A stretch of DNA of 64,000 nucleotides, from positions 6,972,129 to 7,036,128 of the forward strand of contig NC_079202.1 of NCBI RefSeq assembly GCF_026745355.1, in the 5' to 3' direction. Below are positions 36,180-48,079 of this stretch, one piece after another (the stretch's first letter is position 1; each line of letters begins with the position of its first letter). The notes below the pieces were generated by a model. The model did not search any database. It saw only the letters and a list, made by a program, of their open reading frames with translations, and was not told the DNA's origin. The position numbers were made by a program, and so were the translations under genes. Source of the stretch: Beta vulgaris subsp. vulgaris. Its lineage: Eukaryota; Streptophyta; Magnoliopsida; Caryophyllales; Amaranthaceae.

Positions 36180-36547
36180 CATCTTAAAGTATAATGTTAA
36201 TCAATAAAAAGTTTCCTTACCCCGGGACATAGCCCAAACCTAATAACTAATTTAATATGATAAGTAAGCTTCTCAAAGTTTATTATAATCCTTGGGAAGA
36301 AACACATTAGCCCAAGACACGGATGCTTTCTAGAATCACCAAATTTTCCTGTCCATAAAAATTCCCTATGACGAGAAGAAAATTTTGAGCCCAAATATTC
36401 CGCAAACTTCTCAAGATGCTTTTGGCCAAATTTAATCTCGCTGCATATGAGAGCAACGGAGACAACCAAACTTTAGCTTATTGGTGATTCTCTCAACCAA
36501 AAGCTTACCCTTAGCATAAGTAAGCCTTTTGGATCAGGGAGCTCCAA
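36180..36547 (-). pseudogene. LINE reverse-transcriptase C-terminal fragment
   Basis: Across frames the minus strand shows SKRLTYAKGKLLVERITNKL, FLWTGKFGDSRK and SWANVFLPKDY. These are the conserved stretch after the RT domain of plant L1 LINEs (C-terminal 'FLW.G...RKAPVSW..VC.PK'). Stops and frameshifts make it a relic. LTR element A inserted right beside it at GGTAC (36548). Confidence 0.7.
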
Positions 36548-36552
36548 GGTAC

Positions 36553-36801
36553 TGTTGCGCCCGGTATTAACCAACCCTATGACGGCATTAACGACGACAG
36601 TAATATAGTGGATTGGTGATCAAGAGCATCACCCGCGATTTTTCCCTTATTTGGGTTTTCTGCGTCAACAATTCGTTTTTCTCCTTGTATTTCCGTCGCT
36701 TAGATTTATTATTTGAATTAACTTTCTAATCAAGTATATATAGATCTTGTTGTTGGTTCCCCAATTCCTTTTGCCTACTAAGTACAAAATTGACATAAAC
36801 A
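36553..36801 (+). repeat. 5' LTR (or its 3' part) of LTR element A
   Basis: It ends ATAAACA three bases before the primer-binding site at 36805, the same junction as in element B. TG at 36553 follows GGTAC next to the LINE fragment and is the best visible start, but 249 bp is short compared with B, so it may be truncated. A TATATATAG motif is at about 36735. No 3' partner was found. Confidence 0.5.
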
Positions 36802-36804
36802 ATT

Positions 36805-36821
36805 TGGCGCCCACCGTGGGA
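36805..36821 (+). other. Primer-binding site of element A
   Basis: TGGCGCCCACCGTGGGA starts three bases after the LTR, as in element B (TGGCGCCCATCGTGGGG). It starts with TGG, the complement of a tRNA CCA end. Which tRNA primes it cannot be settled without tRNA sequences. Confidence 0.65.
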
Positions 36822-36918
36822 CCACAACAAGATTTCTATACATTTTCTCACAACTTCTGCTTTTTGTTACTTCGTCTGTGTTTTCCCTTTGTTTTCTCCT
36901 CTCTTTTCTGTGTTTTCA

Positions 36919-38890
36919 ATGGCAGGAGAATGGGTTACCACTCAGGAAGTCATCAACGAACTCAACCGCGTCAAAGCGGCGATTGGCACGTTGAAAGAGA
37001 GCTATGTTGCGTCTTGTATGGAGAATGAAAGCCTGAAGTCTACTCAACAACACTCCAAAGGAGCAAAATCCCACAACACTCGTGGCGTCCCCTAGATGCC
37101 TAACCTGGACGTTGAAGGGTTCGAGAACCCGCTGAATCGCAATGTCCCTGAGGACGGCAACGAATCAGAAAAAGGTGATGATGATGATGGCGGCGTCGGC
37201 GTCAATATCCCAGAAGGACTACTTCAAGCACATCCGCACGCCTACCTTAATGATCCTATCCAGCAACGTCTACAGCAGCTGAAGGACATGATCGCTCGAA
37301 TCCCAGGCTCCCCTCGTCCCATGCAAAAGGCAACGCTGAACAGCTATGTGGATTCACCCTTTGCTGATCCTATTGCTTTGATCGAAGTGCCGAAGCGATT
37401 CTCTGTCCCGACCAAGAAGCTTTATGACGGCACCACCAATCCCAACGACCGTGTCGCCCAATACAAATAGAGGATGATCACAATCTCCATTCCGAAGAAC
37501 ATGCGAGAGGCATGTATGTGCAAGGGCTTCGGCTCGACGTTGACTGGACCGACACTGTATTGGTTCATTAATCTCAGCAATGGGACCATATCTTCCTTTG
37601 CTAAACTAATTAATGCTTTTAATATGCAATTTGCTAGTAACCGTAAAATGGAAAAACAAGCTAGTGATCTACACAGAATTGTGCAAAAATATGATGAATC
37701 TTCGAAAGAATTTGTGAACAGGTTTAACAGGGAGAAAGTCTCCATCAAACTGTGACGCCAAAACGGCCATTGAAGCCTTTCGGCGAGGAATAGACGAGGA
37801 GTCGGACCTCTACAAAGAGCTGACTAAATATCCCTGTCCAACATTCGAAGATGCTCATGCCAAGGCCTTAGCCCATATCAGATTGGAGGAAGACATGCAG
37901 TTGTGGAAGGCGTACAACAATGCAGATAGCCGGGAGTCCGCACCAACCAAACAAATTTTGTGGCGTCCAAAGCCTAACGATCGTCCATAACAAGTCCACA
38001 ACGCCCGTCATTCCGGATCTGCCAAAGACCGGAAATGCGACCCTGGTCTGCCACCCAAGCTTGCTGAATACGGCTTCAGCGTCAACGCCTCAGGTATCGT
38101 GAATACATTGCATTCTTAGGGAAACACTATTAAATGGTCTTTAAGGAACGACAAATCAGCATCTCAGCGTGACAAATCCAAATTATGCGAATTCCATGGC
38201 GATCACGGGCACGACACTGATGAATGTGTCGCGCTAAGACGAGAAGTGGCCTACCTCCTCAAGCAGGGTGACCTGAAAGATTTATTGACTAAGAAGGGAA
38301 AGGAGACATGCTCCAAATACGACGATTGCCGACAACCACCTTCGTCGTCGACGCATGTAAAGGTAATCAATGTTATTAGTGGTGGATCAGATATCTGTGG
38401 ACTGACCTATTCTGCAGCTAAATGTCACGCGAGAGATGGCCCCAACCAAGACGCCGTCCTAGAAAAGCTCCGTCACCCGCGCGACGTTGAACTTGAAGCG
38501 ATGCCCATAACGTTCGACGACGACGACCTCACTGATGACAGGGACATACATCACGACGGACTGGTAATATCTTTAACTGTTGGTAATTGTTTGCTAAAAC
38601 TTGTGTTAGTGGATAATGGCAGTTCAGCCAATGTCCTCATGAAAGATGCCCTAGAATACATAGGTATCGACGAACGTGATATCATCCGAAAGTCCACCGA
38701 CCTCGTCGGATTCAGTGGAGAAGCCAAGCATACCATGGGAGAAGTGACGCTGCCTACTTACGCCAAGGGAGTGAATATGCCCACTAAATTTTATGTCGTT
38801 GACTCTCCCTCTTCATATAATGTTATTTTAGACAAGCCCTAGATCCATAGCTTGAAGGCCGTCCCGTCGCCATATCACCAATTGTTGAAA
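36919..38890 (+). pseudogene. gag-protease of element A
   Basis: The frame starts at ATG 36919. In-frame TAG codons at 37093 and 37468, and a frame change near 37750, break it. Recognisable blocks: gag core (REACMCKGFGSTLTGPTLYW), spacer (CEFHGDHGHDTDEC-like knuckle near 38187-38232) and aspartic protease (VLVDNGSSANVLMKDALEYI at about 38606-38665). The TAG at 37468 replaces a Gln codon present in element B. The coding sequence resumes after the CACTA insertion at 40951. Confidence 0.8.
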
Positions 38891-38913
38891 TTCCCCACCA
38901 AATTGGGGGTGCA

Positions 38914-40947
38914 CACAACAAGAATGTCACTCCTTTCTGTCCGTCAAAATCAGACGCTAAAAACACTGGATCAGATGCTAAATGGCTGATGCAAAAACCC
39001 CTAGTCGCTAATTCTCCATAAATCATTCGCGGAGCGGACGCTAAATATCTAGCGTCTGAAATTTGAAATTTAGCGTCCGAATCTACGTAGATAGTAAATA
39101 GCGTCAGCGATTTATAATTTCTAATCTCCCTCTTGTCGGATGCTAATTAGCGTCTGCATACGACATACAGTATTTTACGTCCGGTCAATCTGACGCTAAA
39201 TAGCGTCCGCTCGTAGCAGACGCTAATTAGCATCCGACATAACAGACGCTAATTTGAGTTTACCAGACACTAATTGGTCATATTTTTGTAATTAATTTTC
39301 TTCCTTTTTTGCTTAGAGCGGATGCTAATTGCACTACGACGATCGCTAATATGTTTTGTTTTTTTTGGAAAATAAACCTGAGTTGTAGTATTTGAATATT
39401 TTTTTAACCTGTTTCATTTTCCAACAAAATATACTCAACCCGTCCGCTAATGCGCTGAATTCTGCACCAAAGACCTCTTTGCATTAATTAGAAATTAATA
39501 CATACACTAACATAAGTTAACATAAATTCATACATACACAAACATAAGTTAACAGTCTTAACTAAATTGCACGTTCTCACGTCCCGAAAAATATACAAGA
39601 TAGATATTGTAAACAATAGTAGGAGCCTAAGTCACAAACGCATCACCACCGCCGGTTGGGGGGTCTCGAGGCCCGGTAAAGGGGAAGGAACCACCACATT
39701 GGCTCATCATCTGGCTGTAGCTCTCCATAGTCTTCCTCATCTGCGCCAGGTACTATAGGCCAGGTTCTTTAATTTATGGTCATCCCTAACGTATTACATG
39801 ATTACGATGTTGTAGGCCTATAGCCTTTTGATGAGTCCTTTTCTTTTAATTATTCGACTTAATTCCACTAATTATTGGTTACATCAAGGCATCGGTAACT
39901 CTTAAATTATAATTAGATGTCAATATATTATAATTTATAGACATTTCTTGTAGGGTTATTGGATTGTGATTCGTGACCCTAAAATCATTTGTCTAATGCG
40001 TATACATCAATCAATTCTTGAATTAGTTATATAAATAACTTAAAGAAGTACTAAATAAGGTTCGACTAAGTGGTAAATGTTTGATTTTATGATTTCAAAG
40101 TCATGGGATCAAACAATATTAAGAGCTTTTTGGAGAGTCTGGTTTCCCTTACCCCTCCCTCCCAAGAAAAATCAATTTTAAGCCAAAAAAATTTTAAATT
40201 AATGAACAATAACAACAACTAGCAAATTAAAAAAAATTGACAACAACAACTAACTAATAGCAACAACAATTTATAAATTAATTAACAACAATTTATATAG
40301 TACTTAACACCATTAACAACAACAACAACAACATTAACAATTAACAACATGAACAACAATTTATATTTAGAATTTTTACAAATAAAAAAATAAAAACAAA
40401 AGCATCATACCTGGGAGGCGGCTGGAGGACCGGCGAAAATGCGGCGCGACGGAATTGCAGGTGAGAGAGAGACAAGCCGGAAAATGCAGGTGAGATAGAG
40501 AGATCTTCGATAGAGGAGAGTGATGGCGGTGAGTGGCGGCGCCGGAGATGGGCGGCAGTGCGGCTATCGTGTGGCCGAATGAGAGAGACGAGGGTTTGTG
40601 TGGTCGAATGAGAGAGACGAGGAAAGATAGAGGAGATCTGAAATTCTGAAGTGGTCTTGTAATGTTACAGCTTTTTCCGTCCGCCAACCAGACGGTAAAT
40701 AAACGGGGGCGGACGGTAACTGTTGTACTTTTTTTTTAAAAAATTTCCACTTTTAGCGTCCGCTAAATGGACAGTAAATACCAAAACGGACGCTAATTTA
40801 CGTCCGTTTTAAAGAACGGACGCTAATGCTAAATAAGTGGATGCTAATTTGCATCTGGCTTGAATCGGACGGTAAAATTTGAATTTAGCATCCACTTGTA
40901 TTGTCGGACGGTAAATTCAGACGCTAAAATGACGGATTCTTGTTGTG
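38914..40947. mobile_element. Non-autonomous CACTA-type transposon, 2034 bp
   Basis: The termini CACAACAAGAAT and ATTCTTGTTGTG are perfectly inverted, and GCA is duplicated at 38911-38913 and 40948-40950. Many subterminal copies of CGGACGCTAAT / GACGCTAAA / GCGTCCG lie in both 400-bp flanks, the typical transposase-binding layout of this superfamily. The termini deviate from CACTA at positions 4-5. The 103-codon minus-strand frame (40376-40687) lies in a GC-rich, leader-like part and is not a transposase. Its insertion splits the protease-RT linker of element A. Confidence 0.9.
40064..40140 (+). repeat. Possible SINE remnant inside the CACTA element
   Basis: TTCGACTAAGTGGTAAATG and AAGTCATGGGATCAAAC resemble A- and B-boxes of tRNA-derived SINEs with the usual spacing. 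No target duplication was identified. Confidence 0.3.
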
Positions 40948-40950
40948 GCA

Positions 40951-43540
40951 AGAGATGAAAGGGGAGAGACGGATTGCTAAAGAATGCTACAAGACTTCTC
41001 TTAAGCCTCGTAAAATGGAGGCATAGAAACTATAGATGCACGCGTTGGGAGAGCAAGATTTCGATGAGCAACAAGTAGATGACGTCATACTAGACTCCAG
41101 CAAGCCAGAACAAACTATCAAAATAGGAGCGTCATTATCTCCCGACGTTAGAAGTCAGGTAATCAAATTTCTCACAGATAACGCTGACTGTTTTGCATGG
41201 TCGTATGAAGATGTAATAGGTATCGACCCCGACATCATCACACATTGACTTAACGTGGATCCTTGTTATAAGCCCGTAAAATAGAAGAGAAGTAAGTTTG
41301 GCCCCGAACGAAATCAGATAATCAACGACGAAGTTCAGAAATCAATTGACACCGGTAAGGTAAGGGATGTCAATTATCATGATTGATTAGCTAACATCGT
41401 TGTTGTAGGAAAGAAGAACGACAAGTGGTGAGTTTGCATCGATTTTACCGATCTTAATAAAGCTTGCCCTAAAGATCTGTTCCCGCTGCCACACATTGAT
41501 GCCCTAGTTGACGCCACCGGCAGACATGAACTACTAACATTCATGGACGCATTCTCCGGGTACAACCATATACTCATGCATCCAAAAGATCATGATAAGA
41601 CATCGTTCATTACCGATCGTGGCATCTACTGTTATAAGGTCATGCGGTTCGGACTGAAGAACGCCGGCACCACTTATCAACACCTTGTCAACACCATGTT
41701 CAAAGACCAAATAGAGGACACTATGGAGGTGACATTGACGACATGTTAGTGAAATCCAAGGCTGCATGTGACCATGTCTCGCATTTACAACAAGCATTCG
41801 ACGTCATTAGGAGGTATTGTGTGAAACCAAATCCTACTAAATGTTCTTTTGGAGTCTCTGCAGGCAAATTTCTAGGGAAAGTTGTCACACAACACGACAT
41901 CGAAGCTAGCCCTGATCAAATAAGGGCCATTCTTAACATCCAATCCCTAAGAAACATGAAGGAGGTGCAAAAACTCACCGGCCGTGTCGCCGCTCTGAAC
42001 TGATTCATCTCTAAATCCTCCGATAGATGTCGACTATTCTATGATGTCCTTAAGAAAAACAAAGGTTTCGAGCGGACTGATCGACATGAACAGGCGCTAA
42101 AAGAACTCAAACAGTACCTAATGATGCCACCACTACTCTCTAAGCCATCCGCAGATGAACCTTTACAACTATATGTCGTCGTCAGTGAATCCTCAGTTAG
42201 CGCCGTCCTGGCCAGAGAGGAACCAGAGGGGCAATTACCCGTCTATTATGTAAGTAAATCCCTTGTCGACGCTGAAACCAGGTATTCTTCCTTGGAAAAA
42301 CTTATTTGACACTGGTGACTGCGTCTAAAAAATTGAAACATTATTTTGAAGCACATGATGTACATGTGAAAACTAACTATCCCATTAGTCAATCTTGAGG
42401 CGTCCAGAACTGACAGGATGGATGAGCAAGTAGCCAGCTACTCTCACTAGTTATGACATAACGTATCAGCCACAAACGGCGATAAAATCACAGGCCTTGG
42501 CAGATTTTGGGGCCGACTTCAGCCCACGACTAGAAGCGTCTGCGCAGAGCGAGGTAAGTATGCTAGATGTTAGCATGATTAACAAGAAGTGGATCTTGCA
42601 TGTAGATGGATCTTTGAACTTTCGAGGCGCTGGACTTGGAATACTGATGAAGTCGTCACAAGGGGACATCATAGCCCGAGTTTTCAGCTGCGATTTTAAA
42701 GCTACCAAAAAGGAAGCAGAATATGAAGCATTGTTGGCCGGATTGACGCTGGCCAAAGATTTAAATACTACCGAAGTCGAAGCCTGCAACGATTCACTGC
42801 TGATCGTTAGTCAAATCAAAGGAGAATTCGCCGCCAAAGACTCCAAAATGACGGCATACCTGGACGCAGTCCAATTAAAGGTAAAATCATTTACAAGTTG
42901 TAACATTTATCAGATCCCAAGGAATCAAAATATGCAGGCGGATTCCCTAGCCAACATTGGTTCTACCATGAGGAAGTCAGGATTCAAGAACATACCTATA
43001 GTACAACTCGCGATGCCGGCAATTGGTCGGCCAATAGTCGACTGCGACATCAATGAAATCACGACGCCGTCCAGGAGTTGGCAAGCGCCAATCATTTCGT
43101 ACCTCAAAGAAGACATCCTCCCTGAAGATAAATTACAAGCCCGAGAGGTATGCTTTAAATCTTCAAGGTATGTACTGCTTGACGGTATACTCTTTCGTAA
43201 GCTCATTGCAGGACCTTCGGATATTACTTGCGACAACGGTTCTAAATTCATAAGCACACCTACACAAAATTTCTTATACAATTGAGTACCGCAACACCTA
43301 GATACCCACAGACAAACGAACAAGCCGAATCAAGTAACAAGTCAATCATCAAAGTCATCAAGAGATGCCTCAAGGCAGCCAAAGGCAAGTGGGCAGATGA
43401 ACTCCCGTCGAACACGGCACAGTTTCTACACAACAAGGACACACACCTTGAGAAGCCTAAAACCGAGGACCAGGAGTACTCAGTTGGAAGTAGTATCTAC
43501 CTCTTCATTGCAACTGATAACCACATGGCCTCGACATGAC
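40951..43540 (+). pseudogene. Reverse transcriptase / RNase H / partial integrase of element A
   Basis: Blocks in order: pre-RT (41036-41248), RT (41440-41800; [29 protein letters not shown]), RNase H (42497-42900; HVDGSLNFRGAGLGILMKSS, EAEYEALLAGLTLA) and integrase remnants (42940-43540). A one-base loss falls exactly in the YxDD catalytic box (about 41730). In integrase, sequence passes directly from ...RKLIAGPS to DITCDNGSKF at 43213. Compared with element B this lacks roughly 140 residues, including the HHCC zinc finger and the first catalytic Asp. Several further stops are present. It cannot be active on its own. Confidence 0.85.
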
Positions 43541-44249
43541 AGGTACCTAACGCATTTGCAAACATACATGCATACGCAACTACACACATACTGCGTATTT
43601 ATCACAAACAAAGCATATTATATTGATATTTTCCATTAAGGCAATCGTTAAACATCCCATAGGAACATAAATATAAAGAGTTTCAAAAAGTGCCCTAGCA
43701 CTAGTGATGGCAATGGGGCGGGTCAAGTAGGAGCCTCCCCATTCCCGCCCAATTGGGGCGGGGATGGGTCTAGGTTTGGCGGGGATGGGGATTAAAATTG
43801 TACCCGCAATGGGTGGTGGAGCGGGTGTGGATTTTATGTTATACCCACCCCATCCCCGCCCACCCCGCCCCACCCCACCCCCGTCCTGCTTATTTATTAT
43901 TAAAATTCTATTTATATACATATATTACTAACGTATTTGAAGACACTTTTGAAATGTAATAAAACATTTGCCTTTGTTAATGTATTTTAACTTTTCTTTT
44001 ACTATATTATATTGTGATTTTGTGAAGTAGACAACTATAATGGGCTTATGGCAGATTTTTTGGTGGATTTTTTGCGGGGATGAAATGGGTATGACGCGGG
44101 TACAACGCGGATGCAGGGGTGGAGCGGGGGTGGGTCTAGAATTTCCCCCCGCAATGGGTGGTGGTGCGGGGATGGGGAGGGAATCTTTCCCCGCAATGGG
44201 TGGTGGGGGGGGGGATGGAGGTGAGAATTTAGTGCGGGTGTGGGGGTAC

Positions 44250-44886
44250 TGTTTATGCTAAAATTTATCACTTATGATGAAATTAAAGTTGTGGGACGTG
44301 TCAACCAGATGATGTTAAAGACAATGCGACAAAAGAATGCAAAGGGGATCAAAGGGGATGAACACACAAAAGTGGTGACGCGGAAAACCCCAATGAAGGT
44401 GGGTAAAAAACCGCGGGTGGTTGGAGATCCACCAAACTAATATAGTTCACTATCTTTCTTTGTGACTGACCGTCGTTACAAGAGTGCTAAGTTCTCTCTA
44501 GTGTTCTTCCAATAATATTGGTTAAAAAACATGTCAATGACCTCTCTCTCCCTTTTATATGCCTTCTTTTTTCCTTGGCTTTTTCCCAACGAATACAAAA
44601 ATGAAATCACTAATTATTAAATTAATCCTCGCGCTTCAATCATGGGAGATCTTTCGTGCTTACGCTCCAACGTCTTAATTTGTCCCCTCTAACGGCTGAA
44701 TTTATGGCTAATAACACTCCTTCCTTATTTGGCTGGACCGTTACCACTTAATGCTCTGCTCTCAATCTTGCGTCCTTCGTTGTGTCTTCTTTGCATTTAC
44801 TTCGTCATCATGCCAGGTGGCATCACGTCATCAAGTCGTCGCGTCATCGCGTCAGTGTCACCCTGTCAAAAAATTCAGCCATAACA
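44250..44886 (-). repeat. 3' LTR of element B
   Basis: 637 bp, TG...CA. It starts TGTTTATGCTAAAATTTATC on plus and is directly repeated at 53546. It is next to the polypurine tract, so it is the 3' LTR in element orientation. Confidence 0.95.
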
Positions 44887-45383
44887 GTTTGCCCCCAATT
44901 GTTGAATCGGGGTGGCATAAAGCCCATGAGACAATTGTTAGAAACTAAATCAAATGCAATTCTGTCCAAGTCATTAAGATATCACAAATCGCAAAAAATC
45001 TCACCCTTGTCAATTATAGAAAAGAGGAAAATTTTCAAAGAGACGCAAGGAAGGAAAGGAGATCTGTTTGAGCGGTTATTTTTGGTAGTCCAAGAGTCTC
45101 AAAATACAAAAGGTAGTTTTCTTTTTAAATAGCCGTTTTAAATATAATCGTTGGCACGATTATCATGATTACTTGCTGTTGGCATAAATAACTTGGGCGG
45201 TTTAGAAATCACAACTTTTACTCTAACTTCATCAAATCTTTCTCTCTCTTTAAGTAAGGCAACTTCCGTAACTTCCACTATTCTCTCCATCGGAAAACCG
45301 ATCGCTGACACCAGGTAATTTCGCACTTTTTTGCTCGTTTTTTTCCTTTGATTCACTCTACTTTCTCTTCATCTACTGTTCTC

Positions 45384-47351
45384 ATGGCACCTAGTAGACA
45401 CATCAGGACTTTTGTAAAAAACCAAGAAAAATCGAAAGGAAAAGAGAAAGTTGTAGAACTAAGGGTAGAAAATGAGGATGAGCTATCAACGATGTCAGAA
45501 GAGGATCTTTTAAGGTTTTTAGATTTAGGGAATTTGCCTGAGAGTACTGTCATTAGGAATGCTGATCCTGACGAACCCCCAGAGTCGTGTCCCCAAAAAT
45601 GGGTAGTGCTCTACGAGTACCCTTTCAAAATAGGTCTTAGACTTCCCTTCACCCCCCGGCAAGCTAAGGGATCTGATGCAAATTTACCAAATTAGCCCAG
45701 GGAAAATTATGCCCCATGTCTGGAGGATCCTGAGCGTCATCGACAGGGTGACGGCGTCGTGGGAAGAAGCCTTCACCCTCCACGACTTACTGTTACACTA
45801 TGAGATTAGGGTCAAAGCGAAAAATAGGATAGCCTTGCATGCTAAGGCGAGGTTAAAGCCTCTGGTCGGGGGGATACAATCGAATGACAGAGGTTGGAAA
45901 AACAGGTTTGTGTTAGTGAAGAGGTCATCGCTAGGGGAATCTGGGACGTCTCTGGTTGGTGGCTGGAATACCGAAGGTGTGTTTATTTTCAGTCTTTTTA
46001 AGTTCGTGCCGTGTTGTTAACACCACTCTTACATCATTTCTACTGCAGGTCTTAACCCAAAACTGCTGTCGCATCGCGACGAATCTCAGAGTCTCTGTGA
46101 CAAGTTTCTGTAGGTGTCAGAGGAGGATAGGCAATTCAGAAGGGTTCTTTTTGCTTCTCAAGACAGTTGTTCATCTATGGCTTCTGGTCAGTCTATCCAA
46201 TTTAAATTCTTCTTTTCTCTATTTTTTTTAGTCTTGGGTAGGACTCTACCAGGGAAGGTTTTATAATAATGAATCAATCATTTCCGGACAGGTTCATCTC
46301 AATCGCGTCATAGGGGGAGTCTGGACGGGCAAGCGCTGGCTAAGATGTTGCACAAGCGTAAGAGGGAGTCCTCTACTGACGCTGCATCAGCTCGTCTAAG
46401 AAGGATACATCGGTTGTCGTTTACTTGGACGACGAGCTTGACGTCGCGTCTAAGACGCGCAAAACTGACTTCCTTGCTCCCCCAGACAGAAGCGGTCCTT
46501 CCTATACTGTGACCGTCCCGAACGACTTCATGTCGTTGGAGAGGTCCATATGGCCTGAGGCTGACAAGTTCCTTTTTCCTAGCGTAATGGAGAGGATCAA
46601 GGAACATACTCTTCCTCGCATGATGTCAGATGGGCTAGAACTCCTATTTCAGGTATAGACCCTGTTTTCTTTTTCATACATTATGCTCATTATGACAATA
46701 ACTTTTGAATCTCTAAGTGACGCGTATCATGTCTTTTTTATGCAGTCTTCTCAAGATCTCCTAATGGCTAAGAGAGAGATCTCATCTCTGCTGAATGGTC
46801 ATCTGACCATGAAGCAGAGAATGGAGAAGGCTGAATTGGACGCGAAATCCAAAAGCGATGAGGTGGAGTCTTGCAAGAAGGCCATGGAGGACATGAAAAA
46901 AGCTTTACGGAAGAATGGGGAGGAGCTGGAAGAGATAAGGCAGAGGGCGACTAAGTTGGAGGAATCTTCTCATCATGAAATCACGACGCTCCAGGCGAGC
47001 GCTGACGCACAGAAGAACGAGCTGGACATGCTCGAGGCTGAGGTGACAACTAGGGTCAGGGCTAAGCTGATGTACCAGTTTCTAATGAAGAAGACGGCGT
47101 CGTGGACGCCACAGAAGGACATTGACCTATACCTCCAGTTCATGGGATCAATGAAGGATCTGATGGATGAAGAGGACTTGGCTGCGACGGCGGACTCTTC
47201 ATCAAAAGTTGATGAAAACGCCCCGTCTTGTGCCGGGTTCATAGCGTCTGATGTACCCCCTGACCCCGAAACCGAGAAGGAGGCTCCAACTACTGTCTTA
47301 CCAGCTGAAGCGTCCGAGGAGAAGGAAGCTGAGGAGGTCCATGTCGTTTAA
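45384..47351 (+). pseudogene. Antisense accessory ORF of element B (spliced)
   Basis: It runs opposite to gag-pol. Exon 1 from ATG 45384 holds the same globular domain as the ORF at 1-1283 (FKIGLRLPFTP; MQIYQISPGKIMPHVWRIL). A one-base gain near 45668 shifts the frame. An intron (GAAG|GTGTGT ... TGCAG|GTC, about 45976-46048) leads to LNPKLLSHRDESQS. In-frame TAG follows near 46110. Further introns end at ACAG 46291 and ATGCAG 46745. The last exon (46746-47351) is a long acidic coiled coil (MKQRMEKAELDAKSKSDEVE...) with a Glu-rich tail. No known enzymatic domain, so the role is unknown. Confidence 0.7.
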
Positions 47352-47411
47352 TTTCTAGGCCCTTTATATCATCCCCCTCTTATCTAAACATTAATCAAAC
47401 TTTTGTTATAG

Positions 47412-47516
47412 GTCACTCGAAAGAGTGACTCTTTGTACTGTACTTTTGGGTCACCCACGGGGGTGACCATAATTATTTGTCGTTTTAAACTTTTTGGGTC
47501 ACCTACGGGGGTGACC
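47412..47516. other. Three hairpins between convergent pol and antisense ORF of element B
   Basis: GTCACTC-GAAA-GAGTGAC (47412-47429), GGTCACCC-ACGG-GGGTGACC (47449-47468) and GGTCACC-TACGGG-GGTGACC (47497-47516). All share GTCAC/GTGAC arms. They lie between the antisense ORF stop (47351) and the pol stops (48150/48080). Confidence 0.75.
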
Positions 47517-48079
47517 ATTATGTTGATGCTTTTGAACTTCCGCAAAATTAATCTTATGTCTTTGTTTTATATCGCATGTATGTGTCTCGGTCGTTATTCT
47601 AACGTTCCTAGAGGATGGTCAGGCGCTCAGTTAGCCATCTTTGGTCGTTCAGACGTAATGTTTGGACTTAATAAAAGCCATCATTGGTCGTTCAGACGTA
47701 TCGTTTGGACTAAACGACTTTAGAATACATATAGGAAATACATAAAAACTTACATGTGTTTGTCAGGGGGATAGACGAAATGTCGTCAGTAGTTATAACT
47801 TTAAAATGACTGTGCCCCTGTCATAACGTCGGCTAAAGCAATAGTGGACCAAAAGATTTTACATGGTAGCAAAATGCAAATCTGCGTGATGTCTTGTGAA
47901 AATCGTCGGGACGTTGACAAGTTGGACGGGAACAACTTGCCTGCAATTCAACAATACCCAGTGAGAGAACACTATGGTCGCTAGCAACTAGCGACACAAA
48001 TATAATAACATTACCATCTATCTATATATATATATATATATATTTTAAACGCCTGGGAAAATAAAGCATATCACTTAGT

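Noticed and set aside
36548..36552. GGTAC next to element A as a proven target duplication
   Set aside because: Element A's 3' LTR and right flank are not identifiable. The same five bases also flank element B, which may be coincidence.
40376..40687. 103-codon minus-strand frame as a CACTA transposase or host gene
   Set aside because: No TNP2-type motifs; Pro/His/Ser-rich composition fits the GC-rich internal leader of a non-autonomous element.
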